A DNA stretch of 64,000 bases. Source: an uncultured Porphyromonadaceae bacterium. Its GTDB lineage: Bacteria; Bacteroidota; Bacteroidia; Bacteroidales; Muribaculaceae. The notes under the pieces are model-generated. The model was not told the DNA's origin. It saw only the letters and a program-made list of their open reading frames with translations, and searched no databases. Shown in pieces: positions 44,614 through 50,983 of the stretch. The stretch spans positions 1-64,000 of the forward strand of contig CAJKRG010000003.1 of assembly GCA_905202215.1 (NCBI GenBank), in the 5' to 3' direction. Made by a program: the position numbers and the translations under genes. Within the stretch, counting starts at the first letter, position 1; every line of letters starts with the position of its first letter.

Positions 44614-46331
44614 GGCTTTCTGTTGTATTTTTTCTTTGATTTGGTCTTGCGCTCGGACGCATGCGCGTAGTCACGGTCGGGATCGGCGATTTCGCTGTAT
44701 ACGCGCTTGCCGAAAAATTCGAGTCCCTTGAGTGCTGCTACGACACGCTTGGCATCGGCTTTCTTGACGTCAAAGAGCGAATATGACGGCAGAAGGTCGA
44801 TACGGCCTACGTCTACACGCCGCCCTTCGACATTCTTGTTGAGCATGTCGATGACATTTCCGGCATAGAAACCGTCGGCTTTGCCGAGGTTCACATATAT
44901 GCGGGCCATTCCGCGCTCGGCGGTACGGCGGTCTTTCTCGCGGTCGGATGGATGCTCCTTGGCCGGACGATCCTTGCCTTTTTTCTCTTTGGCCGGTTTT
45001 TCGTCGATGAAATCGATGTTGGGTGCGTCTTTGTAATAGTCGAGCAGACGATTGAATTCGAGTGAGAGAACGCGTTTGAGAAGGTCTTCGGTCGACAGCC
45101 ACGACAGCTTTTTGAGCACTCCGGGCAGGTAGCGGTTGATTTCTTCCTCGTTGACCTCAACGCGTTCGAGGCGGTCGGCGAGATTGTAAAGCTGTTTCTC
45201 GATGATGTGCTCGGGGGTGGGCACATCCTTGCGCTCGAATTTTTTGCCGATTATGCGCTCTATCTCGCGGAGCTTGCCTTTCTCGCGTGAGTGGATTATG
45301 GCAATGGATACGCCGGTCTTGCCGGCGCGGCCGGTTCGTCCCGAGCGGTGTGTGTATACGGCGGTGTCGTCGGGGAGTCCGTAGTTGATCACATGCGTGA
45401 GGTCGTCGACGTCGAGACCGCGGGCGGCGACATCTGTGGCCACGAGGAGGGAGATGACACGGTCGCGGAATTTCTTCATCACGATGTCGCGCTGCTGCTG
45501 GCTGAGATCGCCGTGGAGTGCGTCGGCGTTGTAGCCGTCGGCAATGAGGTGGTCGGCGATTTCCTGTGTGTCGCGGCGTGTGCGGCAGAATATGATGGCG
45601 TAGATGTTGGGGCTGTTGTCGGCGATACGCTTCAGGGCGAGGTATTTGTCGCGGGCGTTCACCATGTAGTATATATGGCGGACGTTCTTGGCGCCCTCGT
45701 TGCGGGTGCCTATCACGATTTCCTCGGGGTTTTTCATGAAGCGCTTGGAAATGCGGGCAACCTCCGCTGGCATTGTGGCCGAGAACATGAGCATCTTGCG
45801 GTCGTCGGGCACATGGGAAAGAATGTCGTTGATAGAGTCGACAAAGCCCATGTTGAGCATTTCGTCGGCTTCGTCGAGCACTACGGTGTGCACGTGCCCG
45901 AGATCTACGACACCGCGGTTGATGAGGTCGATGAGCCGGCCTGGGGTCGCCACGATTATCTGCACGCCTTTGCGCAGGGCGCGGATCTGGCTCTCGATGC
46001 TCGAACCGCCGTAGACGGGCAGGATTTCGAGTTCGGGAACGTATTTGGAGAAATCGGCGAGATCGCCGGCTATCTGGAGGCAGAGCTCGCGGGTGGGTGC
46101 GAGCACGAGTGCCTGAGGCTCGGTGCGGTCAAGATCGACACGCTGTATCAGAGGTAATCCGAACGCGGCGGTCTTTCCTGTTCCTGTCTGGGCGAGAGCC
46201 ACGAGGTCGTGGTCTCCGTTCAGGAGCACGGGGATCACTTTCTCCTGTACAGGCATCGGGGTTTCAAACCCCATTTCGGCAATGCCCTGGAGCAGGTCGG
46301 GGCGAACGCCTAATTCTTCGAATGTCAGCAT
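44610..46331 (-). CDS. DEAD-box RNA helicase (DeaD/CsdA type) with DbpA RNA-binding domain
   Basis: 573 residues. The Q motif (FEELGVRPDLLQGI), Walker A (AQTGTGKTAAFGLPL), DEAD box (VVLDEADEML), SAT, and motif VI (HRSGRTGRAGKTG) are all present. A linker rich in Lys/Glu precedes a C-terminal DbpA-type RNA-binding domain (about 475-550; RIYVNLGKADGFYAGNVIDML), and a basic tail (KTKSKKKYNRKP) follows. It is expected to remodel rRNA or mRNA structures, especially in ribosome assembly or in the cold. It heads the operon with DUF3256, xseA and xseB. No clear TAnnTTTG box precedes its start; the terminator of the upstream tyrS unit lies right behind it. Confidence 0.93.
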   Translation of the reverse strand: MLTFEELGVRPDLLQGIAEMGFETPMPVQEKVIPVLLNGDHDLVALAQTGTGKTAAFGLPLIQRVDLDRTEPQALVLAPTRELCLQIAGDLADFSKYVPELEILPVYGGSSIESQIRALRKGVQIIVATPGRLIDLINRGVVDLGHVHTVVLDEADEMLNMGFVDSINDILSHVPDDRKMLMFSATMPAEVARISKRFMKNPEEIVIGTRNEGAKNVRHIYYMVNARDKYLALKRIADNSPNIYAIIFCRTRRDTQEIADHLIADGYNADALHGDLSQQQRDIVMKKFRDRVISLLVATDVAARGLDVDDLTHVINYGLPDDTAVYTHRSGRTGRAGKTGVSIAIIHSREKGKLREIERIIGKKFERKDVPTPEHIIEKQLYNLADRLERVEVNEEEINRYLPGVLKKLSWLSTEDLLKRVLSLEFNRLLDYYKDAPNIDFIDEKPAKEKKGKDRPAKEHPSDREKDRRTAERGMARIYVNLGKADGFYAGNVIDMLNKNVEGRRVDVGRIDLLPSYSLFDVKKADAKRVVAALKGLEFFGKRVYSEIADPDRDYAHASERKTKSKKKYNRKP

Positions 46332-46344
46332 AAAAACAGTTTAA

Positions 46345-46378
46345 AAAATGTAACCACAGGCTCGATGAAGCCTGTGGT
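46345..46378 (-). terminator. Terminator of the tyrS-DUF2007 unit
   Basis: ACCACAGGCT (46353-46362) pairs with AGCCTGTGGT (46369-46378). On the minus strand a stretch of six T residues follows (ATTTTTTAA). It lies about 50 bp after the DUF2007 stop and just before the helicase start. Confidence 0.8.
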
Positions 46379-46431
46379 ACGTATAAATAGGCTTTGTCCT
46401 TAAAACACTCCGGGCGTGGCTTTTGTTGGCT

Positions 46432-46656
46432 TCAGTCGTCGGAGTGTTCGCGGAGGAGAGCGGCGGCGCGTTCGGCTTCATCCTCGGCGACATAAAGCCG
46501 CACGGGTGCCCAGGTAGCCCCCGCGCCGTAGAGTGTGGACATGGCATCGTCCATCACATGGCATTCGATGTCGTGGTTTTCGAGCATGCCGGCAGCGATG
46601 GCGGCATCGCGGGCGTTGGTGAATTCGGCCGCAACGACCATTTTGGAATCTTTCAT
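46432..46656 (-). CDS. DUF2007-like small signal-transduction protein
   Basis: 74 residues from the ATG at 46654-46656. A longer frame exists upstream, but it is an Arg-rich shadow of tyrS. The product has two short alpha/beta units (VVAAEFTNARDAAIAAGML and VRLYVAEDEAERAAALL) of the PII-like fold described for DUF2007 proteins, which are often called putative signal-transducing proteins. The partner and ligand are unknown. It overlaps the tyrS stop by 4 bp (ATGA) and is therefore translated with tyrS. A terminator follows. Confidence 0.8.
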   Translation of the reverse strand: MKDSKMVVAAEFTNARDAAIAAGMLENHDIECHVMDDAMSTLYGAGATWAPVRLYVAEDEAERAAALLREHSDD

Positions 46657-47948
46657 CGGGCAATTATGAGGAAATATTGTTTTTTGCCTTTCTGCACGAT
46701 GATATATTTGCCGTCGAGAAGCATTTCGGGCGATGCTGTGATCTGGGGATCGGTCACTTTCTCTTTGTTGATCGAGAAGCCTCCGCCCTGCACGAGCTTG
46801 CGCATTTCGGCCTTGGAGGGGAAGACCGGTGCTTTCTCGGTGAGGAGATCGGCCATGCGGATGCCGGCCTCGATGTCGGCGCGGCTTACCTCGAAGGTAG
46901 GAACGCCGTCGAATACGTCGAGCAGCGTTGCCTCGTCGAGCTTGCGGAGGGCATCGGCGGCCTTGTTGCTGAAGAGTATCTGCGAAGCCTCCACGGCAGC
47001 CTCGTAGTCGGCGGCTGAGTGTACCATAGTGGTGATTTCCTGAGCAAGACGCTTCTGGAGGGGACGGCGTCCGGGGTCTTCGGCCTGTTCGGCCACAAGA
47101 GCCTCGATTTCCTCGCGCGAGAGGGCTGTGAAGATCTTGATATATTTTTCGGCGTCGGCGTCCGATACGTTGAGCCAGAACTGATAGAACTTGTAGGGCG
47201 AGGTGCGGGCTGGATCGAGCCATACGTTACCGCTCTCGGTCTTGCCGAATTTACCGCCGTCGGCCTTGGTGATGAGGGGGCAGGTCAAAGCGAAGGCATC
47301 GTCCTTGCCCTCGATGCGGCGTATGAGTTCGGTGCCGGTGGTCATGTTGCCCCACTGGTCGGAGCCGCCGAGCTGCAGACGGCAGCCTTTCTCCCTGTAG
47401 AGGTGCAGGAAGTCGTAGCCCTGCAGGAGCTGATAGGAGAATTCGGTGAACGACATGCCTTCGCGGCTTTCGCCCGACAGACGCTTCTTGACCGAATCCT
47501 TGGCCATCATATAGTTGACGGTGATATGCTTGCCGACGTCGCGGATAAAGTCGAGGAATGAGAACTGCTTCATCCAGTCGTAGTTGTTGACGAGTTCGGC
47601 GGCATTGGGTGCGTCGGAGTCGAAATCGAGGAATTTGGCGAGCTGGGCCTTGATGGCCTCCTGATTGTGGCGCAGTGTGGGCTCGTCGATTAGCTTGCGC
47701 TCCTGACTCTTCATGGAGGGGTCTCCGATCATGCCGGTCGCGCCTCCGACGAGGGCGATGGGCTTGTGGCCCGCACGCTGGAAGTGTTTGAGCATCATTA
47801 CGCCAACAAGGTGACCGATGTGGAGGCTGTCGGCGGTGGGATCAATGCCGAGATATGCGGTCGCCATGCCTTCGGCGAGCATTTTATCTGTTCCGGGCAT
47901 GACGGTATGTATCATGCCGCGCCAAGTTAGTTCTTCTATAAAATCCAT
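46653..47948 (-). CDS. tyrS: Tyrosyl-tRNA synthetase
   Basis: 431 residues, the usual length for the bacterial type. The class I HIGH motif is LHIGHLVG near residue 42, and the KMSKS-type loop is KFGKTESG near 238. GGSDQWGN is the Tyr-specific binding motif. The last about 60 residues are an S4-like RNA-binding domain (KLVQGGGFSINKEKV). It charges tRNA-Tyr in the cytosol. It is followed by the overlapping DUF2007 gene. The 78-bp spacer upstream holds GCTGTTAG-type repeats and an AT-rich palindrome, and no promoter box is clear there, so it may be read from the cdd promoter. Confidence 0.97.
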   Translation of the reverse strand: MDFIEELTWRGMIHTVMPGTDKMLAEGMATAYLGIDPTADSLHIGHLVGVMMLKHFQRAGHKPIALVGGATGMIGDPSMKSQERKLIDEPTLRHNQEAIKAQLAKFLDFDSDAPNAAELVNNYDWMKQFSFLDFIRDVGKHITVNYMMAKDSVKKRLSGESREGMSFTEFSYQLLQGYDFLHLYREKGCRLQLGGSDQWGNMTTGTELIRRIEGKDDAFALTCPLITKADGGKFGKTESGNVWLDPARTSPYKFYQFWLNVSDADAEKYIKIFTALSREEIEALVAEQAEDPGRRPLQKRLAQEITTMVHSAADYEAAVEASQILFSNKAADALRKLDEATLLDVFDGVPTFEVSRADIEAGIRMADLLTEKAPVFPSKAEMRKLVQGGGFSINKEKVTDPQITASPEMLLDGKYIIVQKGKKQYFLIIAR

Positions 47949-48026
47949 CTTTTTAAGCTGTTAGGCAGATAAGCTGTTAGACTGACAGGCTGCCGGGCCT
48001 GAAAGTCGATAATTCTTAATTATAAA
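47949..48026. repeat. Low-complexity spacer with AAGCTGTTAG words
   Basis: The spacer between cdd and tyrS repeats AAGCTGTTAG (47957-47966 and 47972-47981), with further CTGACAGGCTG words, and ends in an AT-rich palindrome around 48013-48031. It resembles the other GTTAG-rich spacers in the window. Confidence 0.4.
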
Positions 48027-48500
48027 TTAAAATTCTACGAAGGCGAGAGGGAGGAGCGACTGCACCGAGGGAAGACGGTAGATTTCTTCGGCTCCGTCGA
48101 GAAGCACAGGCACATGGTGGCCCGATAGTTTCTCATATTCGAGAAGTGCCTGGCGGCATGCGCCGCAGGGAGCTGTGGGATGTGGAGTCGGAAGACCGTC
48201 TGTGCCTATGGCTGCGATTGCTATCATATCGAAAGCTATACCCGGATAGTTGGCTCCGGCCCAGAAACATGCCGAACGCTCGGCGCATGTCCCCGACGGA
48301 TATGCCACGTTCTCCTGGTTGGCACCGGTGACAATCTCGCCGTTGGCAAGCAGTATGGCCGCTCCGACCTTGAAATGGCTGTAGGGGGCATACGAGCCTT
48401 TAATGGCGTCGCGGGCGGCCTCGATCAGCCGGCGCTCGGTGGCGTCGAGTTCGTCGAAAGACATCGACTTTACCGGTATGATGATTTCTATATCTTTCAT
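48027..48500 (-). CDS. cdd: Cytidine deaminase
   Basis: 157 residues from the ATG at 48498-48500; the frame runs 31 codons further upstream through the promoter. The zinc site is complete: the Cys and catalytic Glu in TCAERSA and the Cys pair in APCGACRQ. The sequence AIKGSYAPYSHFKVGAAIL is typical of tetrameric Cdd enzymes. It deaminates cytidine and deoxycytidine to uridine for pyrimidine salvage. A -7 box lies 17 nt upstream. Its tail (VQSLLPLAFVEF) is the usual one in Bacteroidales. Confidence 0.95.
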   Translation of the reverse strand: MKDIEIIIPVKSMSFDELDATERRLIEAARDAIKGSYAPYSHFKVGAAILLANGEIVTGANQENVAYPSGTCAERSACFWAGANYPGIAFDMIAIAAIGTDGLPTPHPTAPCGACRQALLEYEKLSGHHVPVLLDGAEEIYRLPSVQSLLPLAFVEF

Positions 48501-48517
48501 TCTCAAATATATTTTTG

Positions 48518-48525
48518 CAAAAATA
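48518..48525 (-). promoter_or_regulatory. -7 box of cdd
   Basis: TATTTTTG followed by CA on the minus strand, 17 nt before the ATG. A second copy (TATATTTG, 48504-48511) is too close to the start to be used. Confidence 0.6.
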
Positions 48526-48656
48526 GCGTTTTTTCCTCTATAAACCAAATTCGCCGTATGGTGCCCGGCGACGTCATCGATACCGCCTTTCATGGCAATG
48601 CGGCCGCAGGACGGTAAAAAGTAAGGCTAAAATTTTTATATTTGGGGGAGAAAGCG

Positions 48657-48664
48657 TATTTTTG
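48657..48664 (+). promoter_or_regulatory. Promoter and leader of the TPR gene
   Basis: TATTTTTG followed by CA, with a second box, TATATTTG, at 48637-48644. The leader of about 75 nt contains a short GCGGAG-TGT-CTCCGC hairpin (48675-48689). The rest of the 243-bp spacer back to cdd holds nothing I recognise. Confidence 0.55.
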
Positions 48665-48743
48665 CAAGCTGAAAGCGGAGTGTCTCCGCATGTGCCGCAG
48701 TGCACGTCTCCCAAAAGTATAAAAACGAAACCAGACAATATCA

Positions 48744-49391
48744 ATGGAAAAAAAGACTCCCGCCACCGAGCAGATCGAACAGGCCGAAGACATCGTGGCA
48801 AAAGCACGCGCCAATAAGAAAACCTTAGTAGGTGTTTCGGTAGCCCTCGTGGTGATTATCGCAGCCGTACTCGTATGGCTCCTCGTCGCACAGTCGGGCA
48901 GCCGCAAGGCCGACGAGCTTATCGCCCGCGCCGATGCAGCCCAGAACGATTCGATAGCCCTTACTCTCTATGCCGATGCTGCCAAGGCCGGCTATAAGAG
49001 CGGCAACCGCGCCAAAGCCGAGATGGGTATCCGTCTCTACCGCGAAGGCAAATATGAGGAAGCTCTCAAATATCTCGACGACGCTTCGCTCGACGACGAG
49101 ATCGCAGCCGCCGGCGTATATACCCTTCAGGGTGACTGCCACGTGAACCTCGACCAGTACGATCAGGCTCTCAAGTGCTATGGCAAGGCTATCTCCAAGG
49201 CCGACAAGAACCCCGAGATCGTGCCTTTCGTTCTCATCAAGGAGGCCAACATCTACCGTGCTCAGGGCAAGTTCGCCGATGAAGCCAAGGCTTACAAGAC
49301 CATCATCGACGATTATCCCACCTATGTGGCAACGACCCGTGTAGACATCAAGAAGTACTACGAGCGCGCCCTTGCTTCTCAGAATCAATAA
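48744..49391 (+). CDS. Membrane-anchored tetratricopeptide-repeat protein
   Basis: 215 residues. A short cytosolic segment (1-26) precedes one membrane helix (about 27-49; LVGVSVALVVIIAAVLVWLL). The rest is helical repeats of the TPR type: KAEMGIRLYREGKYEEALKYL, AAAGVYTLQGDCHVNLDQYDQALKCY, and FVLIKEANIYRAQGKFADEA. The build resembles YfgM, the Sec-associated periplasmic chaperone, but similarity is only in architecture. It is a single gene with its own promoter and terminator. The leader is longer (about 75 nt) than elsewhere in this window. Confidence 0.8.
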   Translation: MEKKTPATEQIEQAEDIVAKARANKKTLVGVSVALVVIIAAVLVWLLVAQSGSRKADELIARADAAQNDSIALTLYADAAKAGYKSGNRAKAEMGIRLYREGKYEEALKYLDDASLDDEIAAAGVYTLQGDCHVNLDQYDQALKCYGKAISKADKNPEIVPFVLIKEANIYRAQGKFADEAKAYKTIIDDYPTYVATTRVDIKKYYERALASQNQ

Positions 49392-49413
49392 GAATATCAA
49401 AAGCCATAACTCT

Positions 49414-49447
49414 AAAAGGGCGTCTGCATCCGCAGTCGCCCTTTTTT
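49414..49447 (+). terminator. Terminator of the TPR gene
   Basis: AAAAGGGCG (49414-49422) pairs with CGCCCTTTT (49437-49445), followed by further T residues. It lies 22 bp after the stop codon. Confidence 0.9.
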
Positions 49448-49456
49448 CGAATTATG

Positions 49457-49554
49457 AATTGTGAATTATGGATTATGAATTGATACTTAATCCACCGCAG
49501 TTCATAGTTCGATTGGGTAATAAATCCATAATTCATAATCCATAATTCACAATT
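49457..49554. repeat. Perfect 25-bp inverted repeat next to the MATE start codon
   Basis: Bases 49457-49481 and 49530-49554 are exact reverse complements (25/25), separated by 48 bp. The arms are AT-rich and made of ATTATG/ATTCATAA words. The right arm ends 5 bp before the ATG of the MATE gene at 49560, leaving no room for an ordinary leader. Confidence 0.85.
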
Positions 49555-49559
49555 TAAAT

Positions 49560-50903
49560 ATGGATCGGCTCGAAGAACTGGCGGACAGGCCTGTGGGGCG
49601 GCTGCTGTGGCAGTATAGTGTGCCGGCTGTCGTTGGCATGCTGGTGATGGCGCTCTATAACGTTGTAGACCGTATATTTATCGGCCAGTGGGTGGGCCCA
49701 GACGCTATCGCCGGGCTGGCCGTCACATTTCCGATCATGAATCTCGCCACGGCCATAGGTGTGCTTGTCGGGGTCGGTGCTTCGTCGCGGGTGTCGATAG
49801 TGCTCGGAGGGGGCGACAGGCGACAGGCCGAGATGCTCCTCGGAAATGCCATGACCCTCACGCTCGTCAATGCCGGCATATATATATTGGTGTTTTCAAT
49901 ATTCATAGACGAGATGCTTGGCGCTTTCGGGGCCAGCGAGGCCACGCTTCCCTATGGCCGAGAGTATATGCTCACGCTGATGCCCGGACTGCTGCTTACC
50001 AATATTGCTTTCGGATTCAACAATATAATGCGTGCATCGGGCTATCCGAAGCGCGCCATGGCCACTATGCTGCTCGGGGCCGTGGTCAATGTGGTGCTCG
50101 ATCCGATTTTCATACGTGTGTTCGATATGGGTATAGTCGGTGCTGCCATAGCTACAGATGTCGCTATGGCAGCTTCTGCATGGTTCGTGCTGGCCCACTT
50201 CGCGCGCCGCGACGTGTCGCTGCGCTTCCATCGCGGCACTTACGGACTTAGATGGAGCATTATATGGGGTATTGTCAGCATCGGTGCCGCGCCCGCTCTG
50301 GTCAATGCTGCTTCGTGTGCTATCAACGCCATCGTCAACCGTTCGCTCGGCGAGTGGGGCGGCGACCGCGCTATCGGTGCGGCCGGAATCATGATAACCT
50401 TCACATCGCTGCTTGTCACTGTCGTGCTGGGTATCTGTCAGGGCATGCAGCCTATTATAGGCTATAACTATGGCGCCGGACAGATGCACCGCCTCAAGCG
50501 CGCCTACTGGCTGGCTGTCGGGGTATCGTCGCTCATCACCCTTGCCGGAGCTGTCTTCGGTCTTTTCTTCCCTTCGGCTGTGGCGCGTGCGTTTACGTCC
50601 GATCCCGACCTTATAGCGGCCAGCGACCAGGCTCTCAGTCTATGTCTGCTGTGTTTTCCTTTTGTGGGGTTTCAGGTAATATCGACGGCTTTCTTCCAGA
50701 GCATAGGTAAGGCCGGCAAATCTATATTCCTGAGTCTTTCGCGTCAGGTGATTTTTCTTATACCCTTGTTACTGTGGCTGCCCGGACGTTTCGGTCTCGC
50801 CGGAGTATGGGGCTCTTTCCCTATTTCGGACTTTGCCGCCACGGTGGCCACGGCGGGTATGATAGCATGGCAGTTCGGTCATCTTGGCCGCCGCGCCGCC
50901 TGA
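49560..50903 (+). CDS. MATE family multidrug/cation antiporter
   Basis: 447 residues with twelve hydrophobic helices in two MATE halves: the first starts RLLWQYSVPAVVGMLVMALYNVVDRIFIG, and the second starts WSIIWGIVSIGAAPALVNAAS. Conserved motifs VTFPIMNLATAIGVLVGVGASS and GICQGMQPIIGYNYGA are typical of the NorM/DinF superfamily. The product should be an inner-membrane exporter driven by Na+ or H+; the substrate is unknown. The start is fixed by the family's N-terminus. The ATG lies 5 bp after a 25-bp inverted repeat, with no Shine-Dalgarno sequence visible, so translation may depend on this structure. Confidence 0.92.
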   Translation: MDRLEELADRPVGRLLWQYSVPAVVGMLVMALYNVVDRIFIGQWVGPDAIAGLAVTFPIMNLATAIGVLVGVGASSRVSIVLGGGDRRQAEMLLGNAMTLTLVNAGIYILVFSIFIDEMLGAFGASEATLPYGREYMLTLMPGLLLTNIAFGFNNIMRASGYPKRAMATMLLGAVVNVVLDPIFIRVFDMGIVGAAIATDVAMAASAWFVLAHFARRDVSLRFHRGTYGLRWSIIWGIVSIGAAPALVNAASCAINAIVNRSLGEWGGDRAIGAAGIMITFTSLLVTVVLGICQGMQPIIGYNYGAGQMHRLKRAYWLAVGVSSLITLAGAVFGLFFPSAVARAFTSDPDLIAASDQALSLCLLCFPFVGFQVISTAFFQSIGKAGKSIFLSLSRQVIFLIPLLLWLPGRFGLAGVWGSFPISDFAATVATAGMIAWQFGHLGRRAA

Positions 50904-50924
50904 CGGCGCCTGACAGACAAAGAA

Positions 50925-50964
50925 AACTCCCGTACAGACCAATGGGTGTCTGCACGGGAGTTTA
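50925..50964. terminator. Bidirectional terminator between MATE and the RCC1/LRR gene
   Basis: AAACTCCCGT-A-CAGAC (50925-50940) pairs with GTCTG-C-ACGGGAGTTT (50949-50964), with one mismatch. T-rich sequence follows on both strands (TATTGTT on plus; TCTTTG on minus). It lies between two convergent genes. Confidence 0.8.
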
Positions 50965-50983
50965 TTGTTAAGGCGCTGTGCGC

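Noticed and set aside
46432..47223. 263-codon frame ending in the DUF2007 protein
   Set aside because: Its first about 190 codons are an Arg-rich out-of-frame reading of tyrS; only the last 74 residues, from 46656, are a real gene.
49457..49554. A phase-variable invertible promoter
   Set aside because: The 48-bp loop is much shorter than known Bacteroides invertible promoters and contains no good TAnnTTTG box; kept only as an inverted repeat.
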